Of a DNA stretch of 64,000 bases, positions 55,670 through 64,000 are shown in pieces. The position numbers were made by a program, and so were the translations under genes. How positions within the stretch are numbered: the first letter of the stretch is position 1; each line of letters begins with the position of its first letter. Location: the NCBI RefSeq assembly GCF_014352855.1, contig NZ_CP060697.1, forward strand, positions 1,302,001 to 1,366,000, read 5' to 3'. Origin of the DNA: Sphingomonas sabuli. Its GTDB lineage: Bacteria > Pseudomonadota > Alphaproteobacteria > Sphingomonadales > Sphingomonadaceae. The notes under the pieces were generated by a model, which saw only the letters and a list, made by a program, of their open reading frames with translations, was not told the DNA's origin and searched no databases.

Positions 55670-56886
55670 ACGAGCCCGCGACCGCGCTTGCGGAGCGTTT
55701 CGCCGCGACTCGCGCGCTGACCCGCGAGCTTGCCGCGCCCTTGTCCGACGCCGATGCGACGATCCAGCCGTTTCCCGACGCGTCCCCCGCCAAATGGCAC
55801 ATGGCGCACACCAGCTGGTTCTTCGAAACCTTCGTCCTGCGCGATCATGTCGCGGGCTATCGCGCGTTCGACGACCGCTTCGCTTACCTGTTCAACAGCT
55901 ATTACGACGGGGAAGGCGCGCGCCACGACCGGCCCAAGCGCGGGATGATCAGCCGCCCTACCCTCGACGAGGTTCGCGCCTATCGCGCCCATGTCGACGC
56001 GGCGGTCATCGACGCCTTCGGCTCGCTTGGACCGGCGGCGCTCGAACTGGTTGAAATCGGCATCAATCACGAACAGCAGCACCAGGAACTGTTCCTTACC
56101 GACATCCTTGCCACGCTGGCGGAAAACCCGACCAATCCCGTCTATGCCAAGGCGGATGCTGCGCCCTGCCACGCGCCGGAACCGCTCAGCTTCCTGCCCG
56201 GCCGCACCGGCATCGTCGAGATCGGGGCAAACGGCGGCGGCTTCGCGTTCGACAGCGAAACGCCGCGTCACCGCACCATCCTGCACCCCCATGCCATTGC
56301 CAGCCGCCCGGTCACCAACGGCGAATGGCGCGATTTCATCAACGACGGCGGCTATGAAAAGCCGTCATTGTGGCTGTCGGAAGGCTGGGACTGGGTGAAC
56401 CGCGAAGCCGTTCACGCCCCGCTCTACTGGCGCGGCGAAGGGCTGGCCTTCACCCTTGCCGGGGTGGTCGACCTCGATCCCGCGGCGCCGGTCGCCCACG
56501 TGTCCTATTACGAAGCCGACGCCTTCGCCCGCTGGGCCGGGGCGCGCTTGCCGACCGAGGCCGAATGGGAAGATTTCGCCGCTTCCGCCGATCCCAATAT
56601 CGGCAACCAGCTCGACCGCGCCGAGGCGGTGATGCCGAAGGCGCCGGGCGACATCTTCGGCGACGTCTGGGAATGGACGCAAAGCGCCTTTGCCGCTTAT
56701 CCCGGCTTCGTCCCGGCCGAAGGCACGGTCGGCGAATATAACGGCAAGTTCATGTGCGGGCAGTTCGTGCTCAAGGGCGCCAGCTGCGCGACGCCGCGCG
56801 GCCATTCGCGCGCCACCTACCGCAATTTCTTCCCCCCGCATGCGCGGTGGCAGTTCACGGGGCTTAGGCTTGCCCGCGACTCCTGA
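55645..56886 (+). CDS. egtB: Ergothioneine biosynthesis protein EgtB
   Basis: A 413-residue iron enzyme that joins sulfur to trimethylhistidine. The N-terminal DinB-like domain holds the iron ligands (KWHMAHTSWFFE, INHEQQHQELFLTDI), and the C-terminal part is an FGE-sulfatase domain (GGFAFDSETPRH, ARLPTEAEWE, DVWEWTQSAF). The start TTG at 55645 lies in the previous gene's end; an upstream ribosome site is poor, suggesting coupling. egtD follows with a 17-base overlap. Confidence 0.92.
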   Translation: MATRRNPLDEPATALAERFAATRALTRELAAPLSDADATIQPFPDASPAKWHMAHTSWFFETFVLRDHVAGYRAFDDRFAYLFNSYYDGEGARHDRPKRGMISRPTLDEVRAYRAHVDAAVIDAFGSLGPAALELVEIGINHEQQHQELFLTDILATLAENPTNPVYAKADAAPCHAPEPLSFLPGRTGIVEIGANGGGFAFDSETPRHRTILHPHAIASRPVTNGEWRDFINDGGYEKPSLWLSEGWDWVNREAVHAPLYWRGEGLAFTLAGVVDLDPAAPVAHVSYYEADAFARWAGARLPTEAEWEDFAASADPNIGNQLDRAEAVMPKAPGDIFGDVWEWTQSAFAAYPGFVPAEGTVGEYNGKFMCGQFVLKGASCATPRGHSRATYRNFFPPHARWQFTGLRLARDS

Positions 56887-57820
56887 TCCGCAGTTCAAGG
56901 CCGACGCGCTCGCCGGGCTCGCCTCGTCGATCCCGGCGATTCCCGCGCGCTGGCTGTATGACCATCGCGGGTCCGAACTGTTCGAACAGATCACCGAACT
57001 GCCCAGCTATTACCCGACCAAGACGGAAGGCGCGCTGCTGGCCGAAATCCTGCCGGAACTTGCAACCGTCATCCCGGACGGGCTGGCGGTGGTCGAATTC
57101 GGCGCGGGATCGTCGACCAAGACCCCGCCGCTGCTCCGTGCGATCGACCCGGCGGCCTATGTCCCCGTCGATATCAGCGGCGATTTCCTCGAACAGAGTG
57201 CGGCCGACCTGCGCAAGGTCGTGCCCGGCCTTGCGGTCCTGCCCGTCGCCGCTGATTTCGCCCGCCCGTTCGACCTGCCCGCCACGGTCGACGGCATGGC
57301 CAAGCTCGGCTTCTTCCCCGGCTCGACCATCGGCAACTTCGTCCCTCGTAGCGCGACCGACCTGCTGCGCCATTTCCGCGACCTGCTCGGCACCGGTGCG
57401 CTGCTGCTGATCGGCATGGACCGGGTCAAGCCGGTCGAACGGCTGGTCGCGGCCTATGACGAGCCCGAAGGCGTCACCGCCGCCTTCAACCTCAACCTGC
57501 TCGACCGCATCAACCGCGAGCTCGACGGCACCATCCCGGTCGACGCCTTCGCCCACGAGGCGCGCTGGAACGACATCTTGTCGCGCATCGAAATGCACCT
57601 CGTCGCCACGCGCGACGTCGACTTCACCGTCGACGGACAGGCGTTCGCCTTCACGGCCGGCCAGTCGATCCACACCGAAAACAGCCACAAATACGGCCAG
57701 CGCGGCGCGCGCGTGCTGCTGCTCGCCGGCGGCTGGACCCCGCTGCGCGAATGGGAAGCGCCCGGCGGCGATTTTTCGCTCATCCTCGCCGAGGCGCAGC
57801 CCAACCGCTTCGCCCCCTGA
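56870..57820 (+). CDS. egtD: Histidine N-alpha-methyltransferase EgtD
   Basis: A 316-residue SAM enzyme that trimethylates histidine, the first step of ergothioneine synthesis. It has [19 protein letters not shown] (SAM site), [10 protein letters not shown] and the C-terminal [10 protein letters not shown] segment of EgtD. The TTG at 56870 is the best start, as no ATG or GTG precedes [10 protein letters not shown]; weak starts here and in egtB suggest tight coupling. Confidence 0.92.
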   Translation: MPATPDPQFKADALAGLASSIPAIPARWLYDHRGSELFEQITELPSYYPTKTEGALLAEILPELATVIPDGLAVVEFGAGSSTKTPPLLRAIDPAAYVPVDISGDFLEQSAADLRKVVPGLAVLPVAADFARPFDLPATVDGMAKLGFFPGSTIGNFVPRSATDLLRHFRDLLGTGALLLIGMDRVKPVERLVAAYDEPEGVTAAFNLNLLDRINRELDGTIPVDAFAHEARWNDILSRIEMHLVATRDVDFTVDGQAFAFTAGQSIHTENSHKYGQRGARVLLLAGGWTPLREWEAPGGDFSLILAEAQPNRFAP

Positions 57821-57855
57821 TTGCGGCCATCGGGCACTGCGGCTAAGCGTCCGCC

Positions 57856-58154
57856 ATGCTCCACGCTCTCTTCAATATCGCCCACCTGCTGCTGTCGGTG
57901 CTGACCTGGATCGTCATCATCCAGGTCATCCTCAGCTGGCTGGTCGCCTTCAACGTGGTCAACACCAGCAGCGGCGTGGTCCGCTCGATCGCGCTCGCGC
58001 TCGAAAAAATCACTGCGCCCTTGTACCGGCCGATCCGTGCCGTCCTGCCGGATTTCGGCGGCATCGACTTCTCGCCGCTGGTGCTGCTGCTGCTGATCCG
58101 CATCGTCGACATGCTGCTCGCGGGTGCCGAGGCCAGCCTCTACACCGGGACCCT

Positions 58155-58158
<4 letters not shown>
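57856..58158 (+). CDS. YggT-family membrane protein
   Basis: A 100-residue protein with two helices and the loop [22 protein letters not shown], the YggT family signature. Relatives are linked to cell-division and osmotic stress. Its stop overlaps folD (ATGA). Confidence 0.88.
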
Positions 58159-59041
<883 letters not shown>

Positions 59042-59045
<4 letters not shown>

Positions 59046-59707
59046 TCACCGCCTTGTTTCTGCTTGCCGCCGCCGCCGCGCCCGTAACCGCGGTCGACGC
59101 CGAACGCGCGTTCGAAGCCGAAGCGCACCAGATCGGCCAGTGGGCCGCCTTCCGCAAATGGTCGACCGCCGACAGCGTGATGTTCAATCCCAATGCGGTC
59201 TGGACCCATGAACTGCTCAAGGACGCCAAGGAGCCGAAGGAGGTGCTGCACTGGGCGCCCGCCGACAGCTGGGTGTCCTGCGACAAGCGTACCGCGGTCA
59301 ACCGCGGCCCGTGGTACCTGAGCGACGGCAAGGCGACCGGCTTCTTCACCACCGTATGGATGCAGCAAAAGGAAGGCTGGCGCTGGATCTACGACGGCGG
59401 CGATTCGCTGGACACGCCGATAGCGCTGCCCAAGTCGCCGCGCATCCACGCGGCAAGCTGCACCGGCAAGGCGAAAATCCCCGCCGCCTATCGCGCGGAG
59501 GTCAAGCCGACCGAACGCATCGCCGGGCAGGCACCGGCCGATGCCGGACAGGGCCGGTCCGCCGACGGCACCTTGCTGTACGAATGGAAGGTCGAAGCCG
59601 GCGGCCGCCGCCGCATGACCGCCAAGCTGTGGAACGGCGCCGATTATGCGACGGTGCTTGACGAGGTCATCCAGGCGCCGCCAGCGACTCCGCCCAAGCC
59701 GCAATGA
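59042..59707 (+). CDS. Secreted NTF2-like protein of unknown function
   Basis: A 221-residue protein with a short signal peptide ([16 protein letters not shown]) and a body that begins [23 protein letters not shown], like SnoaL/DUF4440-type NTF2 folds. Two Cys (in WVSCDKR and AASCTGK) may pair. Not assignable to a pathway. It is coupled to folD and marC. Confidence 0.7.
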
Positions 59708-60336
59708 TCGAGCTGTTCACCACCGCGTTCATCACGCTCGCGGTGATCATCGATCCGCCCGGCTGCGCGCCGATCTTCGCATCGCTGACCAGCGGCACGT
59801 CGGCCGCGCATCGCCGCGCCATGGCGATCCGCTCGGCGATGGTGGCCTGGTGCATCCTCGTCTTCTTCGCTTTGCTCGGCGAACCCCTGCTCGAAATCCT
59901 CGGCATCTCGCTCAGCGCCTTCCGGCTGGCGGGCGGGATCATGCTGTTCATCATCGCGCTGGAAATGGTGTTCGAAAAGCGCACCGAACGGCGCGAGCAG
60001 CGGGCGCAGGAGATCGAGGGCACGCCCGAGGCGGACGACGTGTCGGTGTTCCCGATGGCCATCCCGATGATCGCCGGTCCCGGCTCGATCGCGTCGATCA
60101 TGCTGCTGACCGCGCGCGCTAACGGGACGATCGAACTGGCCGTGGTGATGGGCGCGATGACCGCGGTGATCGTCCTGACTTTGATCGCCCTGCTTGCCGC
60201 CGGCCCGCTGATGCGGCTGATCGGGCACAAGCTGGAAGCGATGATCACCCGCCTGCTCGGCGTCATCCTTGCCGCCCTCGCCGCCCAGTTCGTGCTCGAC
60301 GGGCTGGAACGCAGTCTGCCCGGCCTCGCCGCCTAG
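59704..60336 (+). CDS. MarC-family membrane protein
   Basis: A 210-residue membrane protein with six helices, including the MarC motifs VIIDPPGCAPIFASLT, LRLAGGIMLF-like AFRLAGGIMLFIIALEM, and AIPMIAGPGSIASIMLL. Function unknown in the family. It is coupled with the upstream gene (ATGA) and convergent with the GT-C gene. Confidence 0.88.
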   Translation: MIELFTTAFITLAVIIDPPGCAPIFASLTSGTSAAHRRAMAIRSAMVAWCILVFFALLGEPLLEILGISLSAFRLAGGIMLFIIALEMVFEKRTERREQRAQEIEGTPEADDVSVFPMAIPMIAGPGSIASIMLLTARANGTIELAVVMGAMTAVIVLTLIALLAAGPLMRLIGHKLEAMITRLLGVILAALAAQFVLDGLERSLPGLAA

Positions 60337-62132
60337 CGGGCGATCCGCCACATCCGGAACGGCGACTTGTCCGCCAGCGGGACCGGCGTCAGCCAGCCCG
60401 GCGCCTCGCCCTTGCTCAGCTGGGCATAAAAGCCCTTCGGCGCTTCCGAACGGAAGATAGTCGTGGTCGAACTGTCCGGGCAGGTCAGCAGATAGTCGGC
60501 CTTATACTTCGCGAAGATCGCGCGCGCCTCGTCCGGCGTGCCGCGGAACGCGCGCATCACGTCGACGATCTGCTGCCCGTTGCGATGATACGGGCCAATG
60601 ATCGAATCGTGGTGGGTGACCGTGATCAGCCGCGGCGCCAGGTCAACGAAGGTGAACACCACGCCCTTCGGCTGCCGCCCGACGTCGCGGTAGGAGCCGA
60701 TGAAGTTGCACAGCCGGTTGGCCCGGTTGATCTGCACTTCCCGCTTGGTCGTGGTCTTCGCCGGCGCCATCTGCAGCGCCAGCGGGACCACGGCGCCAAA
60801 GCCGATCAGTGCCACCGCCGCCACGCCCAGCGTCCGGATCAGCGGCTGGCTGCTGCGGTCGAAGATCGGCGCCAGCACCCACACGATCGCGACCGCTCCG
60901 GTCACCGCCAGCACCTGCGCGGCCGGCCCTGTCCGGGTTTGCCAGAACAACAGGCCGAAGGCGGTGATGGCGGGCAGCGCCGCGGCGATGGTGCGGCGGA
61001 ACAGGTCGGCGTCGATCCGGTTGCGCCAGGCCAGCAGGGTCCAGCCGATCAGCCCCGTCACCGGCAACGCCAGGATGACGCTCGCCGTCTGCCAGCCGTG
61101 GCGATAGATCGGCCGCGCCTCGCGCACCTTGCTCAGCCACAGGTCGTAGACTTCCGGCGACACGCCCTCCAGCCGGGTCAGGCAATGCGGCCAGGCCAGA
61201 GCGTGGAAAGCCGCAAGGACGACCGCCGCGCCAGCGCCCAGCGCCAGCCGCTTTTTCCAGTCCGCGGGCGACAGCCAGGCCAGCACCAGCAGCAGCGCGC
61301 TGGCCAGCAACAGATCGGACAGCCACACCGGCGACAGCGCGTCGCACACGGCTTGCCGGTTGGCGTCGGAGGCGAAGACCAGGAAGGAAAAGGCGACTCC
61401 GCCGCCAAGACTGGCCGCGTAAGCGATGGCGCGCCGCCGCTCGCCCGCGTCGACCACCCAGAACAGGGCCACCGCCGCGCCCGCGATGGCGAGGTAGATG
61501 ATCATTTCCAGCCCGATCGCGAACGACAGCGCCGTGGTCACGCCCAGCGTCAGCCCGCCGCGCACGCGCTTCGGGTCGGCCAGTCCGGCGATGCTGATCG
61601 ACAGCAGTGCCAGCTGCCAGCCGTGGTGGTCGACGCGGTCGGGCATGAACATCGAATTGGCCAGTCCGGCGACGACCATTGCGATCAGCGGCAGGAGGAA
61701 GGCGCGTGGATCGACCAGCCGCCGGGCGGTCAGCGCGATGCCGAACAACAGTACCAGGTACGGCAGGATCGGAGCAATGGCCGCGGCCGTGCGCTCTGCA
61801 TCCGCTCCGCCGATGAACGGGCGGGTCAGCAGGATGATCGCTGCAAGCGGCAGGTCGACCAGCCGGCTCCAGTGGATGTCGGCCCCGAACGGCGGGTTCA
61901 GCCGATATTGCCGCAGGTCGAACCAGCCCTGCCCCGCGAGCAGCGCGCGCGCCTGCGACATGCGCATGTTGTCGTCGGTGTCGCCCAGCCCGAAGGCCAA
62001 AGCGGTCGACCAGCCCTTGGCCAGGAACCAGGCGGCGAACAGCATCCACGCGGCCAGCACCAGCACCATCCAGTGCCGTTCCAGGAACGCGAGGACGCGG
62101 CCGATCACGATGTCATCCTTGCGCTCGGACAT
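60333..62132 (-). CDS. Multi-pass membrane protein resembling GT-C glycosyltransferases
   Basis: A ~599-residue protein with about 12 helices. The first large loop contains GDTDDNMRMSQARALLAGQGWFDLRQYRLNPPFGADIHWSRLVDLPLA, with acidic residues where GT-C enzymes have catalytic Asp. A soluble C-terminal domain (about 450 onward) has LLTCPDSSTTTIF. A role in glycosylating a polyprenyl-linked acceptor is plausible, but the substrate is unknown. ATG at 62132 preferred; a longer frame to 62171 is possible. Divergent from the GtrA gene. Confidence 0.7.
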   Translation of the reverse strand: MSERKDDIVIGRVLAFLERHWMVLVLAAWMLFAAWFLAKGWSTALAFGLGDTDDNMRMSQARALLAGQGWFDLRQYRLNPPFGADIHWSRLVDLPLAAIILLTRPFIGGADAERTAAAIAPILPYLVLLFGIALTARRLVDPRAFLLPLIAMVVAGLANSMFMPDRVDHHGWQLALLSISIAGLADPKRVRGGLTLGVTTALSFAIGLEMIIYLAIAGAAVALFWVVDAGERRRAIAYAASLGGGVAFSFLVFASDANRQAVCDALSPVWLSDLLLASALLLVLAWLSPADWKKRLALGAGAAVVLAAFHALAWPHCLTRLEGVSPEVYDLWLSKVREARPIYRHGWQTASVILALPVTGLIGWTLLAWRNRIDADLFRRTIAAALPAITAFGLLFWQTRTGPAAQVLAVTGAVAIVWVLAPIFDRSSQPLIRTLGVAAVALIGFGAVVPLALQMAPAKTTTKREVQINRANRLCNFIGSYRDVGRQPKGVVFTFVDLAPRLITVTHHDSIIGPYHRNGQQIVDVMRAFRGTPDEARAIFAKYKADYLLTCPDSSTTTIFRSEAPKGFYAQLSKGEAPGWLTPVPLADKSPFRMWRIAR

Positions 62133-62191
62133 GTTTCGCGGTGTAGCTGTCCGAAGAGACAAAACAAGCAAGCGCCCGCCGGAAAATTCCC

Positions 62192-62599
62192 TTGATCACT
62201 TCGCTCCACCCCGACCGCCGGGCCATGCTCGCGCAGCTCGTCCGCTTCGGCGTGACCGGCGCGTTCGTCACCGCGCTGGGCATCGGCGTCTACGTGCTCG
62301 TGGTCCGGCTGCTCGACTGGCACCCGCAGGTCGGCAACGTGCTCGCTTACGTCACCGCCATGGCCACCGGCTATCTGATGCACAGCAAGTGGAGCTTTCG
62401 CGATCACGGCGGCGAGCGGACCCACGCGACCAAGGGCAAGTTCCTGCTCGTGTCGCTGATCAGCTATGCGCTCAACGCCTTTTGGGTCTGGCTGTTCTTC
62501 ACCCGGCTGCAGATGGGCGACCTGGCGCCGATCGTGCCGATGCTGTTCGTCACGCCGCTGGTCACGTTCGTGCTCAACCGCCAATGGGTTTTCCGCTGA
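62192..62599 (+). CDS. GtrA-family membrane protein
   Basis: A 135-residue protein with four helices (LVRFGVTGAFVTALGIGVYVLV, VGNVLAYVTAMATGYLMHSKWSF and two more) ending NRQWVFR, the GtrA signature. GtrA-type proteins flip polyprenyl-linked sugars. The TTG at 62192 is used. The stop overlaps the methyltransferase start (TGATG). Confidence 0.85.
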   Translation: MITSLHPDRRAMLAQLVRFGVTGAFVTALGIGVYVLVVRLLDWHPQVGNVLAYVTAMATGYLMHSKWSFRDHGGERTHATKGKFLLVSLISYALNAFWVWLFFTRLQMGDLAPIVPMLFVTPLVTFVLNRQWVFR

Positions 62600-63327
62600 T
62601 GGAACGCGTCGTCTACGACCGCATGGCGGAACTCGATGAGCGGCACTGGTGGTACGTCGCCCGCCGCGAGGTGCTGGCCGCGCTCATCGCCCGCACGGTC
62701 CGGCCGCCACGGGATGCCGCGATCCTGGAGGTCGGCTGCGGCACCGGGCACAACCTTGCCATGCTGGCGCGTTTCGGCACCGTCGACGGGATCGAGATTG
62801 ACGCCGTCGCCCGCGCCCATGCCGAACGGCGGCTGGGCCGCGCGGTCGGTGCCGCGCCGCTGCCCGGCCTGCCCGGCATCGCCCGCGCCCACTACGACCT
62901 GGTCGCGGCGCTCGACGTGATCGAACATATCGACGACGACGCCGGCGCGCTGGCTGGCATTGCCGCCTGCCTGAAGCCGGGCGGAAAATTGCTGATGACG
63001 GTGCCCGCGCACCAGTGGATGTGGTCGGCGCACGACGATCTCAACCACCACAAAAGGCGCTATTCGAAGGCTGCGCTGCGCCGGCTGGTCGAAGCGTCGC
63101 CGCTACGGCTGGACGCGATCGGCTATTTCAACAGCATCCTGTTCCCACTGGCCGTCGCGGCGCGGCTTGCGGCCAAGGCGACCGGTCGCGGCGGCAAGGA
63201 CGACGCCATGCCCCCGGCGCCGGTGAATTACGTCTTCGAACGCGTCTTCGCCGCCGAACGCCGGCTGGTCGGCGCGCTGCCGATGCCGCCCGGATTATCG
63301 CTGTTCGCGGTCGCCGCCGCGACCTGA
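62599..63327 (+). CDS. Class I SAM-dependent methyltransferase
   Basis: A 242-residue enzyme with motif I AILEVGCGTGHNLAML, the acidic GIEID, and LVAALDVIEHIDDD. The following C-terminal part is a hydrophobic helix (ILFPLAVAARLAAKA) that suggests membrane contact. It sits in a glycosylation-type cluster and probably modifies a glycolipid or sugar. It overlaps the convergent GT2 gene by 100 bases. Confidence 0.85.
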   Translation: MERVVYDRMAELDERHWWYVARREVLAALIARTVRPPRDAAILEVGCGTGHNLAMLARFGTVDGIEIDAVARAHAERRLGRAVGAAPLPGLPGIARAHYDLVAALDVIEHIDDDAGALAGIAACLKPGGKLLMTVPAHQWMWSAHDDLNHHKRRYSKAALRRLVEASPLRLDAIGYFNSILFPLAVAARLAAKATGRGGKDDAMPPAPVNYVFERVFAAERRLVGALPMPPGLSLFAVAAAT

Positions 63328-64000
63328 CCAAGCCCGCTGGAGCGGCGTTCCGCCCCGGCGATTTCCTGCACGATATATAGCGGCCGGCCCTTCGCCTCGT
63401 TGTACAGCCGGCCGATATATTCGCCCATCAGCGCCAGCACGAACATCTGCACCGCGCCCAGCACGACCACCACCAGCATCAGCGACGTCCAGCCCGGGAT
63501 GCTGTGCCCGGCGATCCACGCATAAAGGATGTAAAGGACGATCAGCAGCGACCCGATCGACAGCGCCAGCCCGGCATGGCTGGCCAGCTTCAGCGGGGCG
63601 GAGGAAAAACCGGTCAGCGCGTCGAGCGCGAAGCGCAGCATCTTGCTCAGCGGATATTTGGTTTCCCCCGCCAGCCGCTCGTCGCGGTCATAGAGGAACG
63701 GCACCTGCCTGAACCCGATCCATGCGACCATCCCACGGATGAAGCGCGCCTGTTCCGGCATCGCCAGCAACACGTCCAGCGCGCGGCGGCTCATCAGGCG
63801 GAAGTCCCCGGCGTCGAGCGGGATGTCGACGTCGGTGGCGCGCGACAGCAAGCGGTAGAAACCGTGCGCGGTCGCCCGCTTGAACGCGGTCTCGCCCTTG
63901 CGGCTCTGGCGCACGCCATAGACCACGTCGGCCTCCTCGCGCTGCATCGCCTCCAGCATCGGGCCGAGCAATTCGGGCGGGTCCTGCAGGTCTGCGTCGA
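63228..64000 (-). CDS. Glycosyltransferase family 2, C-terminal part (5' end outside window)
   Basis: The frame enters from the right edge with DADLQDPPELL, the nucleotide-sugar and metal motif of the DPM1/ArnC group, and then RQSRKGETAFKRATAHGFYRLLS, DAGDFRLMSRRAL and two C-terminal helices (LALSIGSLLIVLYILYAWIAG and MLVVVVLGAVQMFVLALMGEYIGRLYNEAKGRPLYIV). It should make polyprenyl-phosphate sugar at the inner membrane, feeding the GtrA flippase and GT-C enzyme. After the typical end (YIVQEI) there are about 35 further residues antisense to the methyltransferase gene. Confidence 0.88.
   Translation of the reverse strand, partial: DADLQDPPELLGPMLEAMQREEADVVYGVRQSRKGETAFKRATAHGFYRLLSRATDVDIPLDAGDFRLMSRRALDVLLAMPEQARFIRGMVAWIGFRQVPFLYDRDERLAGETKYPLSKMLRFALDALTGFSSAPLKLASHAGLALSIGSLLIVLYILYAWIAGHSIPGWTSLMLVVVVLGAVQMFVLALMGEYIGRLYNEAKGRPLYIVQEIAGAERRSSGLGQVAAATANSDNPGGIGSAPTSRRSAAKTRSKT

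Overview
The window is a high-G+C, gene-dense chromosomal segment of an alphaproteobacterium, most likely a member of the Sphingomonadales (Sphingomonas or a close relative). The clues are the large TonB-dependent receptor, the complete SUF operon led by an Rrf2 regulator, FabI as enoyl reductase, the gene neighbours throughout, and many operons stitched together by ATGA or TGATG start/stop overlaps. No taxonomic search was possible, so this is an inference.

Layout. 1-1.5 kb: the last two genes of a VirB-type secretion cluster (virB10 end, virB11). 1.5-4 kb: EF-hand protein, Crp-family regulator, a TonB-like periplasmic protein and tRNA-Glu. 4-6.6 kb: a putative copper/metal locus (DUF305 membrane protein, Met/His-repeat outer-membrane protein, small secreted protein). 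6.6-12.4 kb: DNA glycosylase, glycosyltransferase, rarA, an MscS-like channel, an RNase H-like protein and tRNA-Thr. 12.4-15.4 kb: exonuclease III and a threonine synthase-like enzyme, with two copies of an apparently undescribed small-RNA gene. 15.5-24.4 kb: DnaJ-like chaperone, BrkB-family protein, fabI, an ABC-2 exporter, a degenerate SDR, a TetR regulator, queG and a PfkB kinase. 24.5-30.5 kb: TonB-dependent receptor, infC, thrS. 30.6-39.1 kb: a self-regulated XRE operon, hydrolase, TPR protein, glyoxalases I and II, acyl-CoA ligase, gamma-glutamyltransferase, pyrD. 39.2-45.8 kb: the suf operon. 46-50.9 kb: AraC-hydrolase fusion, methanethiol methyltransferase, dapD, transporter. 50.9-59 kb: thioredoxin, galU, response regulator, HNH nuclease, gluQRS, cobalamin adenosyltransferase, egtB/egtD, folD. 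59-64 kb: MarC protein and a polyprenyl-sugar/glycosylation group cut off at the right edge.

How genes work together. The suf genes run regulator-sufB-[inserts]-sufC-sufD-sufS-sufT-sufA and should assemble Fe-S clusters. gloA/gloB form the glutathione-dependent methylglyoxal pathway. egtB/egtD form the core of ergothioneine synthesis. The right-hand GT-C, GtrA, methyltransferase and GT2 genes look like an envelope glycosylation set.

The most unusual features are: (1) two ~62-nt RNA genes at 13.1 and 14.1 kb with matching promoters, terminators and compensatory stem changes, each preceded by a DnaA-box-like site; (2) a chimeric sufC-head/sufB-tail scar between two unrelated orphan genes inserted between sufB and sufC; and (3) a palindromic repeat inserted in frame within sufC, with a second copy before sufA.
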